A DNA stretch of 64,000 bases from Nodosilinea sp. LEGE 06152 (GCF_015207525.1 NZ_JADEWR010000015.1:48467-112466); one strand, 5' to 3'. Positions 42,985-52,080 are shown, counted from the first letter of the stretch. Notes: generated from the sequence alone by a model not told the origin. Translations and numbers: made by a program.

Positions 42985-43419
42985 ATGCCCTGGACCTACG
43001 ACAGCTATCCAACATCTATGAAAAACCTGACCACTGAGGTGCGGCGGAAGGCGATAGATATTGCCAATGCCCTTTTGGGCGACGGGTATGAAGACGGACG
43101 GGCGATCGCGATCGCCACCGCCCAGGCTGAGAAATGGGCCAAACGGCGAGACAAACAAATCGCCAAGAAAAATACCGGCGGCACCACCGGGCAGGCGGTT
43201 ACCCCAGAATCTGAAAAGGGCGATGGCGAGACAATTCACGTTGTTTCTGACCCTGATGGCACAGGCTGGATTGCCACCCAGGGTCAAAAGCGCATTGCCC
43301 AGGGGCAAGAAAAAGCAGATGTCGTCAATAAGGCTCAAGAAAAGGCTAAAGCCCAGAAAACAGAACTGTGCATTCACAACGAACAGGGCAAAGTAGCTGA
43401 AGAAGAAGACTACTCCTAA
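42985..43419 (+). CDS. DUF2188-like protein
   Basis: A 144-residue soluble, highly charged protein. The N-terminal 50 residues (YDSYPTSMKNLTTEVRRKAI, GYEDGRAIAIATAQAEKWAK) form a helical, ChaB-like module often seen in stress-related small proteins. The C-terminal part (ETIHVVSDPDGTGWIATQ, AQKTELCIHNEQGKV) matches the DUF2188 pattern of a short beta-alpha domain. The function is unknown. The combination of both modules is found in several bacteria. Confidence 0.68.
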   Translation: MPWTYDSYPTSMKNLTTEVRRKAIDIANALLGDGYEDGRAIAIATAQAEKWAKRRDKQIAKKNTGGTTGQAVTPESEKGDGETIHVVSDPDGTGWIATQGQKRIAQGQEKADVVNKAQEKAKAQKTELCIHNEQGKVAEEEDYS

Positions 43420-43931
43420 AGAGCCTTCAGTAGGGTGGGCAGTGCCCAGCAGTCCTTATATGTCCTTACATGACAAAGTAAGCTATAACCCCAAGGCAAA
43501 GAAGCGATGCGATCGCTAAGAATAGTGATGATTTCCTTTTGCCAACCATCTTAAAATTTGTCATGACCGCTACAGGAACTAAGCCTCGGAATAGTCTCAG
43601 ATAGGATAGTGCTATTCCATCTGACGGCCTATTTGTGGAACATTCAACAGTAAGCCATCAGCATTTGTCATCGATTCCTTAACCAAGACTTTTGGCAGGG
43701 GCATTGTAGTTGGCAATGCCTTTACGGTAGCCGTGCTTAGTGCTGGGGGCTGGTCCTGAGAGGATCTTAAGCGTTAATAGGGTGTTAATCCCAAGGTACT
43801 AATCTTAAAACATTAGTATTCAAGCAGCGTCAGCCAGCCGAACGATGACCGACCCGTTCGCGCGGGGATCAAATCCATCGGGCTGAATGGCTTAAACGGT
43901 GGCTGTAGCGACGTTAGAAGAGGGCTTTCAC
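43420..43931. other. Gap before enolase, no gene seen
   Basis: No credible gene. TACTAAT and ATTAGTA form a seven-base dyad near 43796-43818. The GTG-initiated frame from 43899 runs into enolase without a stop, but does not resemble any enolase N-terminus. The structured leader begins at 43932. Confidence 0.45.
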
Positions 43932-44020
43932 CCGGTAGGATACTACAGGATATACCAAGTCCAGCTCGGGATCTGGAGTTTTCCTACCGGCAAAACTCCA
44001 CTTCTGGACTTGGACTTGGT
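43932..44020 (+). ncRNA. Candidate structured leader of enolase (pseudoknot-like)
   Basis: Three sets of perfect complements interlock. CCGGTAGGA (43932-43940) matches TCCTACCGG (43982-43990). CCAAGTCCAG (43955-43964) matches CTGGACTTGG (44004-44013), and its shifted form ACCAAGTCCA matches TGGACTTGGT (44011-44020). GGAGTTTT (43975-43982) matches AAAACTCC (43992-43999). The innermost hairpin's loop is therefore complementary to a segment upstream of both stems, as in a pseudoknot or an on/off switch. It ends 79 bases before the enolase start. The function is inferred only from geometry. Confidence 0.5.
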
Positions 44021-44099
44021 CAATTTAACGCTTCAGCGCACGCAGCCCAGAACAGCGGGGTTCGCAGCGGTCTATGGAATTACCAACGGAGTAATGGTT

Positions 44100-45395
44100 A
44101 TGGTTGCAATTACATCGGTTCATGGCAGGCAAATCCTCGACTCGCGGGGCAATCCTACGGTTGAGGTCGATGTGGTGCTGGAGGGAGGCGCAAAGGGTCG
44201 GGCTGGTGTGCCTTCCGGAGCCTCGACCGGCATTCGTGAAGCCCTGGAACTGCGGGATGACGACAAGGCTATCTACGGCGGCAAAGGCGTGCTCAAAGCC
44301 GTGGCCAACGTCAACGACACTATTGCCCCGGCCATTTTGGGCATGGATGCAATGGATCTCGCCGCTGTTGACCACAAAATGCTGGCCCTAGACGGCACCG
44401 ACAACAAAGGCACCCTGGGCGCAAACGCTATTCTGGGCGTGTCGATGGCCGTGGCTCGGGCCGCGTCGATCGCCGCCGATGTGCCCCTCTATGTGCACCT
44501 GGGCGGCCCCGATTCGGTACTGCTGCCGGTGCCCTGCTTCAACATCATCAACGGCGGTGCCCACGCCGACAACAGCGTTGACTTTCAAGAATTCATGATT
44601 GCGCCCGTGGGTGCGCCGACCTTCTCTGAGGCGCTGCGCTACGGGGCCGAGGTCTACCACGCCCTCAAGTCGGTGCTCAAAGCCTCGGGCTACAGCACCG
44701 CCATCGGCGACGAGGGTGGCTTTGCCCCCAACCTCAAGAGCAATGTGGAAGCCATCGAGGTAATTCTCAAGGGCATTGAGAAGGCTGGGCTCAAGCCTGG
44801 GGACGACATTGCGATCGCCCTCGACCCTGCCGTCAGCGAACTGTATCAGGAAGACGGTAGCTACCTGTTCTACAAATCCGACAACAGCCGCAAGAGCACC
44901 GACGACATGATTGCCCTGTGGGAAAGCTGGGTCAACCAGTTCCCCATCGTCTCGATCGAAGACGGCCTCGGCGAGCAAGACTGGGCGGGTTGGCAGGCCA
45001 TGACCCAGCGGCTGGGCGATCGCATTCAGCTAGTCGGCGACGACGCCTTTGTCACCAACCCCGCCATCATTGCCCAGGCGATTAAAGACGGCGTTGGCAA
45101 CTCGACCCTGGTCAAGGTCAACCAAATCGGCTCGATTACCGAAACCCTGGAGGCGATCAAAATGTCTCACGAGGCGGGCTACACCTGCATGGTTAGCCAC
45201 CGCTCGGGCGAAACCCCCGACGACTTCATCGCCGACCTGGTGGTGGGGGCCAAGACCGGCCAGATTAAGTCGGGCGCTCCCTGTCGCGGTGAGCGGCTGT
45301 CGAAGTACAACCAGCTGCTGCGGATTGAAGAAGAACTGGGCGATCGCGCCAAATACGCTGGCGTCGATACCTTTAAGCGCAAAGCCCTGGTCTAG
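44100..45395 (+). CDS. eno: Enolase
   Basis: A 431-residue enolase, full length. Signatures seen are [27 protein letters not shown] (mobile loop), [10 protein letters not shown], the metal and catalytic segments IALDPAVSE and [29 protein letters not shown] and [17 protein letters not shown]. It converts 2-phosphoglycerate to phosphoenolpyruvate. GGAG eight bases before the ATG at 44100 sets the start; ATG at 44094 is too close to that site. An unusual structured region lies upstream. Confidence 0.97.
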   Translation: MVAITSVHGRQILDSRGNPTVEVDVVLEGGAKGRAGVPSGASTGIREALELRDDDKAIYGGKGVLKAVANVNDTIAPAILGMDAMDLAAVDHKMLALDGTDNKGTLGANAILGVSMAVARAASIAADVPLYVHLGGPDSVLLPVPCFNIINGGAHADNSVDFQEFMIAPVGAPTFSEALRYGAEVYHALKSVLKASGYSTAIGDEGGFAPNLKSNVEAIEVILKGIEKAGLKPGDDIAIALDPAVSELYQEDGSYLFYKSDNSRKSTDDMIALWESWVNQFPIVSIEDGLGEQDWAGWQAMTQRLGDRIQLVGDDAFVTNPAIIAQAIKDGVGNSTLVKVNQIGSITETLEAIKMSHEAGYTCMVSHRSGETPDDFIADLVVGAKTGQIKSGAPCRGERLSKYNQLLRIEEELGDRAKYAGVDTFKRKALV

Positions 45396-45401
45396 AGCTA
45401 A

Positions 45402-45464
45402 AAACCCGGTTTCTTCGTCGCCGTTTCAACACCATGTGGTGATTTTGGCCAAGAAACCGGGTTT
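45402..45464 (-). terminator. Inverted repeat/terminator between eno and the S9 peptidase
   Basis: AAACCCGGTTTCTT (45402-45415) and AAGAAACCGGGTTT (45451-45464) are perfect inverse arms. On the minus strand the stem ends in TTTTTAG, so it can terminate the peptidase gene. The AGAAACCCGGTTTCT word is a recurrent cyanobacterial repeat. Confidence 0.65.
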
Positions 45465-45477
45465 CTGTACTGGTGCT

Positions 45478-47625
45478 CTAGGGCCGCAAATACTGTCGAA
45501 AAAATTCAATTTGCAGCTGCGCCGCCTGGGGCTGATAACCCGAGCCATAGAGGCTGTGGCCTACCCCCTCAAACTCGTACAGCGTCACCGGAATGTCGGC
45601 CAGCTCCAGCGCGTCGTGAAAGTTGCGGGCCACATCGACCTGCAGAAAATCGTCGGAACCGTGAAACAGCAGCGCGGGGGTGCGCATGGCCGCCGCATTG
45701 TAGAGAGGTGATGCCTGGATATAGCTATTGGGAGCCTCCATCGGTGTTTGCCCCATCAGGTATGACAGCAGCGACGAGTAACCCAACTGCCACTCGGTCA
45801 AGGTGTCGAGCAGAGAGCACTGCAGGTTGGCCGCCGCCACCAGTCGAGGAAACTGAGCCATCATCTGGGCCGTATAGTAGCCCCCGTAGGAGCAGCCGGT
45901 TACCCCCACCTGGGCCGCCGTCGTCCACCCCTGCTGAATCATCTGGCGAATGATGTCGGCCCCCTCCCGCACGTCAATGCGGCCAAAGTTTTGCCCTTCG
46001 GCCAGGGCGCGGTACAACTCGGGGCCAAAGCCCTCTCGGCCCGAGAGCGGCACCACCAGCACCGCCAGCCCAAAGTTGGGCAACAGGTTGAGCGGCATTT
46101 CGACTTCGGTAGCAAACTCATTCGTCATCGAGAACCCTGGCCCTCCCTGCTGCCACAGCACGATAGGCACCCCCTGGGGCGGAAAAGCGCTGCTCGCAGG
46201 CTGAATTAAAAAGCCCTGGCGAGTTGCGCTGGCCCCATCCTGGCCAGCTGAAAAGTTCACCACATCCATTCGCACCCGGTTGCTGTCGGCTACAGCGGCG
46301 TTGATCGTCGTCAGCGATCGCGGCTCCCCCTCCCCAGCTAGATCAATCGCAAACAGCTCCGGCGGCTGTGTCACCGACGAAAACCCGTAGACAAGGGTGC
46401 TGCCGTTCTCGCTAGCTACGATCGAGGCCGGATCCACTGATCCCGGCGGCAGCGGTAGGGGGGTGAGGGTGCGTGTGTCCAGGTCGTATAGATGCAGATG
46501 ACGATTCAGCCCCTCAGCGCTCCAAAACAGCAGGCGGTCGTCGCCTAAAAACTGCCCCGCCGACTCCGTTGGCCCCCGCAGGGCGTCAGCGGCAATGGTA
46601 TCGAGCCGGATGCCGTCTAAGTGGTACAGATCAAAATAGGCCGATTCAGGAAATGCATAGGACGGGTAGGGGCGTCCAGCCACCTGGCTCGGTCGATAGC
46701 GCTTGACTAACAGGCGATTGCCATCGGCACTTAGGCTAGCCTCGGCAAAAGGGTCGCCGCCATGGTCAGGGGTCATCAGCTCCAGCCGCAGCGGCTCGGG
46801 CTGCGAAAAGTCGAACACCCGCACGGTGCTGTGCTGGTAAAAGGGATTTTCGTCGGGGGCTAGCCGACCCAGGGCATCTTGCACGACCGGGTCGGCCAGG
46901 CTGGCGGCATTGGGGGTGCGATCGTACAGGCGGCGCTCTTCTCCCGAGGCCATCACCAGCGCCACCTGATTGCCACTGGCCGACCAGGACGGGGGGCGAA
47001 TCTCTAAATCTTCGGGCAGGCGGGCCACCTCCAGCCGCCGCAGCGAGGGCAAAAACACGATGTAGATAATGTCTTCGGTCTCGCCATAGACCCGCACCGC
47101 AAACTTGGAGAAATCCGGGGCCATCCCTAATACCTCCCCATCCTCGGGCTGGGTGGGGTAAACGCTGGTGCGCGAGGCGATCTCGGTCTCACGGTTCAGG
47201 GTGATAATTTCCCACGGCCCGTAGGGGTCCTGCTGCACGTAGCGCAGGGTGTCGTTGTCGATCCACCGCAGTGGCAGATCGGGGCTGATCAAATCGTATT
47301 CCAGCGCCAGGGCGTCGCTCAGTTCTCCTGTCCGAATGTTGAGAAAATGTAGCCGCCGCTCCTCCGGAAAAACGCGACTGCTAACGGCGATGACCAGGGT
47401 GGTGCGATCGGGGCTGAGCGTACTGAGCACGTCGATCTGCTGTACGCCCAGCAGCGCCTCCAGCCGGGCCTGGTCGGCCTCTGCCATGGGTGGCAGCTCT
47501 AGCCCCTCCAGCCCCACCGGAATGATTTCTGCGATCGCAGGAGCAGCGACCACTGCTATAGCCCCTAGCAGGCCCAGGCTGAGCGATCGCCAGGCCGCTT
47601 TTTGACGAACCCCAGTGGGCAACAT
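45478..47625 (-). CDS. Prolyl oligopeptidase family (S9) serine peptidase
   Basis: A 715-residue secreted protein. The signal peptide (about residues 12-33, SLGLLGAIAVVAAPAIA) supports the ATG at 47625 rather than the upstream frame start. An N-terminal beta-propeller-like region is followed by an alpha/beta-hydrolase domain. The latter has the nucleophile S579 in TGCSYGGYYTA, the aspartate in HGSDDFLQ (about 658) and the histidine in GVGHSLYGSG (690). It would cleave short peptides or acylated peptides in the periplasm. Confidence 0.88.
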   Translation of the reverse strand: MLPTGVRQKAAWRSLSLGLLGAIAVVAAPAIAEIIPVGLEGLELPPMAEADQARLEALLGVQQIDVLSTLSPDRTTLVIAVSSRVFPEERRLHFLNIRTGELSDALALEYDLISPDLPLRWIDNDTLRYVQQDPYGPWEIITLNRETEIASRTSVYPTQPEDGEVLGMAPDFSKFAVRVYGETEDIIYIVFLPSLRRLEVARLPEDLEIRPPSWSASGNQVALVMASGEERRLYDRTPNAASLADPVVQDALGRLAPDENPFYQHSTVRVFDFSQPEPLRLELMTPDHGGDPFAEASLSADGNRLLVKRYRPSQVAGRPYPSYAFPESAYFDLYHLDGIRLDTIAADALRGPTESAGQFLGDDRLLFWSAEGLNRHLHLYDLDTRTLTPLPLPPGSVDPASIVASENGSTLVYGFSSVTQPPELFAIDLAGEGEPRSLTTINAAVADSNRVRMDVVNFSAGQDGASATRQGFLIQPASSAFPPQGVPIVLWQQGGPGFSMTNEFATEVEMPLNLLPNFGLAVLVVPLSGREGFGPELYRALAEGQNFGRIDVREGADIIRQMIQQGWTTAAQVGVTGCSYGGYYTAQMMAQFPRLVAAANLQCSLLDTLTEWQLGYSSLLSYLMGQTPMEAPNSYIQASPLYNAAAMRTPALLFHGSDDFLQVDVARNFHDALELADIPVTLYEFEGVGHSLYGSGYQPQAAQLQIEFFRQYLRP

Positions 47626-47796
47626 AGAGCAACGGAGAGACCGGGTTAACCGGCTGAGAAAACTAGAATTACGCCAGGAATTTGCCACTGGGTCTCTGTA
47701 AATAAAGACAAAAGACAAGCCATCATAGCGTTATCCCCTGAGTCAATGGGCGATCGCGCCAGGGTTTGTTAACAACCCGCCACCCCTAGCCCCGAG

Positions 47797-50310
47797 ATGT
47801 GTTCAGCAAGCTACCGTGAAAGAAGACTACCCCTATTGCCCGTAACCCAGGCCGTGACCCAGGAATTCCAGATTTCGATTACCCCCGTATCGGGCGCTGA
47901 TACCTACTGGCTACGCACCGAAGCCGTAGCCACCGGGGTGCCCCTGGCCGAAGCCCAGGTCACCTGGCCCCTAGAGACCTGGCTGGCCCAGGCCGAGGCA
48001 CTGTTTCAAGACCCGCTGCACGCTCTATTGACCGCTCCTGCTGTCCATTACCCCGACAGTCTGCCTTCTTCCCAGTTAGACAATCCCTGGAATCAGCTGG
48101 GTCAAGCCCTCTACCAGGGCATTTTTCAGGGGCGCATTCGCGATAGCTGGGTAGCTGCCCAAAGCGTTGCCCAAAATCGACGGCAGCCCCTGCGCTTGCG
48201 GCTGGGGTTTAAGGATAGCCGGGTGCAGCGCCTGCCCTGGGAGCTCCTCTACGGCGACGATCGCCCCCTGGCCACCGGCCTCGACGTCACGCTGTGCCGC
48301 TACTACCAGAGCCAGACGATATCCGACCTGGCCGCGATGGCTCCTTTGGCCCCAGCCAGCGTTCCTCTGCGCGTGCTGGTCGCCATTTCTGCCCCCGACG
48401 ATCAGGAGCGGCTAGCCCTGCGACAGGAAGTGCAAAACCTGATGAATAGTTTGCAGGCCGCCGACCCCGGACACCTGGCGTTAGCGGTCACCATTCTGGA
48501 GCAGCCGGGGCGACCTGAGCTAGTGCAGGCCTTAGAACAGGGCAACTTTCAGGTTTTGCACTATGCTGGCCACAGCGACGCGGGCGAAACCGGCGGTGAC
48601 CTGTTTCTGGTCAACCGCCAAACCGGCCTTACCGACAGGCTCAGCGGCGAAGACCTGGCCGGGCTGCTAGTCAACAACGGCATTCGACTGGCGGTGTTTA
48701 ACTCCTGCCGCGGGGCCTACACCCCCCAGGACGACGCCCAGGCGGGCTGGCGCGACCAAAACCTGGTGCAGGCCCTGGTCAACCGGGGAGTGCCAGGCGT
48801 GATCGCCATGGCCGATCGCATTCCCGATGATGTGGCTCTCACCTTTACCCAGCTGCTGTACCGCAACCTGCACCAGGGGCACCCCATCGACCTCTGCCTC
48901 AGTCGGGTGCGCCAGGGGCTGATGTCGGCCTACGGCTCAGACCAGCCCTTCTGGATGCTGCCGCTGCTTTACCTGCGGCCCGACTTCGATGGCTATTTGT
49001 ATGCCAGAGAGCATGCCGCTGCGCTCAACGGCCTCGACGACTTTGGTGAAGCCGCCCTGGCGGAGGCCGCCCTAATGCTGCCCGACTACAGCACCGATCC
49101 AGAGATATCGGGGTTGGCCGCCGAAATACTGTCCCGTCAGGCCAGCGATTCAGGCACCGATGGTCTGGCGAATCGCCCCAGTGATGCCACCGTTCCGCCC
49201 CTTTACGACTGGCTGCAAGAAGTAGAGCCACCGGAGGTGGCCGGGGCAAACGCCGCCGTGGCCAATCTGGTGCAGCAGCTCTCTCAACCGTCAACCCACC
49301 CTGGCGATGCTCCCCTGGCTGCCGACCTCACCGAAAACCTCCTGCCCCAGCTAGAGACAAGTCCCCCAAAAGCCAGTTATGCCATACCGCCGCCCGAGCC
49401 GGCTCCGGCTTACAAAACCGCCTCGGTCAGGCCTCTAACGCCTCTGCGGCGCTGGTCTGTGCCCCCCAACCTGCTGGTCTGGGGTAGTTTAGGCCTGGCT
49501 GGATTAGGTACTGTGCTGGGGCTGGCCATTGTCACACTGTCAATGCTCGATCGCCCTGCCCTGCCCCCGATCGCCAGCGATCGCCCTGGGGTCAGCGCTG
49601 ACGGGGCAACCCAGGCCAGCGCCGACACGGCCCTGCTGCCCAGCGCCATCAATGCTCTGGCCCTCGATCGCACCACCAGCGCCAGAACCCTGATCGAGCA
49701 GATGCTAGACCGCACCGACCTGACCGCTGCCGCGTCGGCCTTGGCTACTGCCTCCGAGCCTCAGCTGCAAGACCCAGATATCGCCTACGTGCGGGGTCGC
49801 CTGGCCTGGCAGCAAATGATTAGCGATCCGGCCATTGGCACCAGCCCCAACGACGCCATGCGAGCCTGGCAGATGGCCACCGACGGTCGCCCCGATTTTC
49901 TGGAAGCCTGGGTGGGGCTGGGGTTTGCCCACTACGCCCTGGGTGATTACAGCGAAGCGATTCAAGCCTGGGAGCGGGCGATCGCCATTGACCAGGCCCA
50001 GCGCCGCGATATTGCCCCCGAGGCCAGCCCGCAGGTCGCTAACCCAATCACAGTCAATGCCTACGCTGGCCTGGCGATGGCCTACCAAAACGAAAGCGAT
50101 ATTACGCTCGTGCCTGATGAGCGATCGCCTTTTCAGCAGCAGGCCGAGAGCTACTACCTGCAAACTCTCACGCTGGCCCCAGCGATGGTCAACCCCACGG
50201 CTCTGGCTCTCCATTGGCTGTGGTCACCAACGCTGATTGGCGACTGGCAAACCACCATTGCACAGCTAGCCGTCAGCAGTGCCGATATCCTCCCAGAGGA
50301 CGGCAGCTAG
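47797..50310 (+). CDS. CHAT-domain protein with membrane helix and TPR tail
   Basis: An 837-residue protein in three parts. Residues about 190-400 form a CHAT caspase-like domain, with catalytic H259 in LHYAGHSDAGET and C304 in FNSCRGAY. A proline-rich linker then leads to one membrane helix (559-583, LVWGSLGLAGLGTVLGLAIV), preceded by two arginines. Residues about 680-830 carry TPR-like repeats (FLEAWVGLGFAHYALGDYSE). The charge pattern places the CHAT domain in the cytoplasm and the repeats outside. Translation probably starts at ATG 47797 or GTG 47854. Confidence 0.82.
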   Translation: MCSASYRERRLPLLPVTQAVTQEFQISITPVSGADTYWLRTEAVATGVPLAEAQVTWPLETWLAQAEALFQDPLHALLTAPAVHYPDSLPSSQLDNPWNQLGQALYQGIFQGRIRDSWVAAQSVAQNRRQPLRLRLGFKDSRVQRLPWELLYGDDRPLATGLDVTLCRYYQSQTISDLAAMAPLAPASVPLRVLVAISAPDDQERLALRQEVQNLMNSLQAADPGHLALAVTILEQPGRPELVQALEQGNFQVLHYAGHSDAGETGGDLFLVNRQTGLTDRLSGEDLAGLLVNNGIRLAVFNSCRGAYTPQDDAQAGWRDQNLVQALVNRGVPGVIAMADRIPDDVALTFTQLLYRNLHQGHPIDLCLSRVRQGLMSAYGSDQPFWMLPLLYLRPDFDGYLYAREHAAALNGLDDFGEAALAEAALMLPDYSTDPEISGLAAEILSRQASDSGTDGLANRPSDATVPPLYDWLQEVEPPEVAGANAAVANLVQQLSQPSTHPGDAPLAADLTENLLPQLETSPPKASYAIPPPEPAPAYKTASVRPLTPLRRWSVPPNLLVWGSLGLAGLGTVLGLAIVTLSMLDRPALPPIASDRPGVSADGATQASADTALLPSAINALALDRTTSARTLIEQMLDRTDLTAAASALATASEPQLQDPDIAYVRGRLAWQQMISDPAIGTSPNDAMRAWQMATDGRPDFLEAWVGLGFAHYALGDYSEAIQAWERAIAIDQAQRRDIAPEASPQVANPITVNAYAGLAMAYQNESDITLVPDERSPFQQQAESYYLQTLTLAPAMVNPTALALHWLWSPTLIGDWQTTIAQLAVSSADILPEDGS

Positions 50311-50365
50311 CGCCCTCACCGTATAGAGCAGAGTGCTAGCATTGGTGAACTATTAAACTGTTCCC

Positions 50366-51670
50366 ATGCCTCGCACCCTAGCTCTTCTCGCCCACCCTAC
50401 CCAGGTAGACACCCTCTTAAGCTGGCTCTCGAAGCATCAAGGGGTGTTAACCCACTTTCAAATTATGGCTCCGCTAGACGTAGCCCAGGGCATTGAGCAG
50501 GGTTGGGATCTCAATACCATTGAGCTGGTAACCCTCAAAGACCCTGCCCAGGGAGGCGACATTGAGCTGGCTGCACATATTCTGGCCGACAATGTGGCCG
50601 GAGTTATCTTCTTTACCGATTCAGGGGCGATCGCCACCGCCTTTCCCAGCTTTACGTTAGTGCTGCGAGCTTGCCAAATTCAGGGCACCCCCATTGCCCT
50701 CAACGATATATCGGCCACGCTGCTGCTGCGCGGCATTGCCGAGAGCCGGATCGCCTACCTAATCTTTAACCCGGTGGCCGGGCAGGGCAACCCCAACACC
50801 GATCTGGCCCTAATCAAAGAAGTGCTAGAGCCGCAGATTATGGTCAATGTGACCATGACTAAACCTGAACTCGACCCAGTCGATCAGGCCCGAGAGATTA
50901 TTGACCATATCCTCTCAAAGAATGAGCACGATATGGGGCGTAGCCTAATCATTGCCTCCGGTGGCGACGGTACTGTCTCAGCGGTAGCCGGAGCTACCAT
51001 AGGCACCGGTATTCCACTCGGCGTTATTCCTCGGGGCACCGCCAACGCCTTTTCGGTTGGGCTGGGCATACCAACCAACCTGCGCGCCGCCTGCGAAACT
51101 ATTTTGGCCGGTAATACCCACGTGGTCGATGCCGCCCGCTGTAACGATACTCCTATGATTTTGCTGGCTGGAGTAGGGTTTGAAGCGGGTATGGTTGATG
51201 GGGCCAGCCGCCAACTCAAGAACGAGCTGGGGAATTTAGCCTACGTGCTCTCTGGGGTACGACAGTTGGCTGCCGCTGAAACGTTTACGGCCACCCTCGA
51301 AATTGAAGGCGAAGTCTCTACGGTGACGACGAACGCCATCACCATAGCCAATGTGGCTCCGCCTACCTCCGTCCTGGCCCAGGGAATGGGTGAAGTCATT
51401 CCCGACGACGGGCTGCTGGAAGTGACCATCGCCACCAGCACCACCCGTCTTCAGGGAATCAACGCCCTAGCCTCTCTGATGGCTGCCGCCGCCTGGGGCA
51501 ATCCCACCCAACGAGACGATATTACCTGCCTGCGCACCAATCGCCTCAAGCTAACCACCGACCCGCCGCAAAAGCTGGTGGTTGATGGCGAAATTTTAGA
51601 GGCCAACCCAGTGTTATTTGAGTGCCTGCCCCAAGCGCTGACGGTGTTTGCGCCTCTGGCAACAGTCTAA
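50366..51670 (+). CDS. Methylglyoxal-synthase-like domain fused to a diacylglycerol/lipid kinase
   Basis: A 434-residue fusion. Residues 1-125 align with methylglyoxal synthase: ALLAHPTQVDTLLSWLSKHQ and PAQGGDIELAAHILADN hold equivalents of H19 and D71 of the E. coli enzyme. The positions of H98 and D101 are Ala92 and Ser95, so activity is doubtful. From residue 130 the YegS/DAGK lipid-kinase domain follows: IFNPVAGQGN, IASGGDGTVSAVAGA and IPRGTANAF, then VVDGEI. It probably phosphorylates diacylglycerol or a similar lipid, with the first domain as a regulatory module. Confidence 0.85.
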   Translation: MPRTLALLAHPTQVDTLLSWLSKHQGVLTHFQIMAPLDVAQGIEQGWDLNTIELVTLKDPAQGGDIELAAHILADNVAGVIFFTDSGAIATAFPSFTLVLRACQIQGTPIALNDISATLLLRGIAESRIAYLIFNPVAGQGNPNTDLALIKEVLEPQIMVNVTMTKPELDPVDQAREIIDHILSKNEHDMGRSLIIASGGDGTVSAVAGATIGTGIPLGVIPRGTANAFSVGLGIPTNLRAACETILAGNTHVVDAARCNDTPMILLAGVGFEAGMVDGASRQLKNELGNLAYVLSGVRQLAAAETFTATLEIEGEVSTVTTNAITIANVAPPTSVLAQGMGEVIPDDGLLEVTIATSTTRLQGINALASLMAAAAWGNPTQRDDITCLRTNRLKLTTDPPQKLVVDGEILEANPVLFECLPQALTVFAPLATV

Positions 51671-51876
51671 GCAGGGCAGATGGTTTAGGGCGTGTCATCA
51701 ATTCTGGCCACAATCCTTGTCCCATCAGCGCTGCCACGCCCGACCCAAAAAACAGGCTAGGGGCTGTAAGCGTTAATTATCGGTTCATCAGCAGTTCATT
51801 GATGACAGCCCCTAGGGTCTCTAGAGTTAAATAATCACGCCTAGAGACCCTGGCGTTAGTTATTTAAGGTGTTGTT
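51671..51876. other. Gap containing structured elements
   Basis: No gene. It contains the highly structured 51759-51867 region listed separately, positioned after the lipid-kinase gene and before the end of a small convergent frame. Confidence 0.5.
51759..51867 (+). ncRNA. Candidate structured RNA or repeat element
   Basis: AGGGGCTGT (51759-51767) pairs with ACAGCCCCT (51805-51813), enclosing TCATCA/TGATGA. AGGGTCTCTAG (51814-51824) pairs with CTAGAGACCCT (51841-51851). TTAAATAA (51827-51834) pairs with TTATTTAA (51860-51867), nesting ACGCC/GGCGT. The loop of that last hairpin, TAGAGACCCT, is exactly complementary to the upstream AGGGTCTCTA, a pseudoknot arrangement like that before enolase. 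It could be a 3' regulatory or stabilising structure. Confidence 0.5.
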
Positions 51877-52080
51877 TTAAGGGTTGGGCTGCTGCTCGGG
51901 TCGATACTCTCGTAACCAGCAGCGCTCTAAAAAGCGCACCTGGTGCAAATACCAAAACCGCCAGGGATTATAGACGGTTTTATAGTTTCGACAAAAAACG
52001 GGTTGATAAAGATAGGGTAGGAGGGGAAACCGCATTGTTCTGAATAGGTTTGATAAATAGTGACGAAGCTGAGATAGCAT
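51877..52080 (-). CDS. Possible small basic protein, 67 residues
   Basis: A frame from ATG 52080 to the TAA at 51877 yields a tyrosine-, phenylalanine- and arginine-rich peptide (LPYLYQPVFCRNYKTVYNPW, RFWYLHQVRFLERCWLREYR). The aromatic and charged pattern is unlike random translation. No family is recognised, and no good ribosome site is present. An alternative frame (51927-52166) overlaps and is less likely. Confidence 0.4.
   Translation of the reverse strand: MLSQLRHYLSNLFRTMRFPLLPYLYQPVFCRNYKTVYNPWRFWYLHQVRFLERCWLREYRPEQQPNP

Noticed and set aside
43932..44020. Known glutamine riboswitch (glnA/Downstream-peptide type) upstream of eno
   Set aside because: The core sequence of those riboswitches is not found; only the general complementarity pattern is similar.
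43899..44099. N-terminal extension of enolase from GTG 43899
   Set aside because: The added 67 residues do not resemble any enolase; the GGAG site and family start fit ATG 44100.
50366..50740. Active methylglyoxal synthase
   Set aside because: Catalytic His and Asp positions are Ala and Ser, so only a degenerate domain is claimed.
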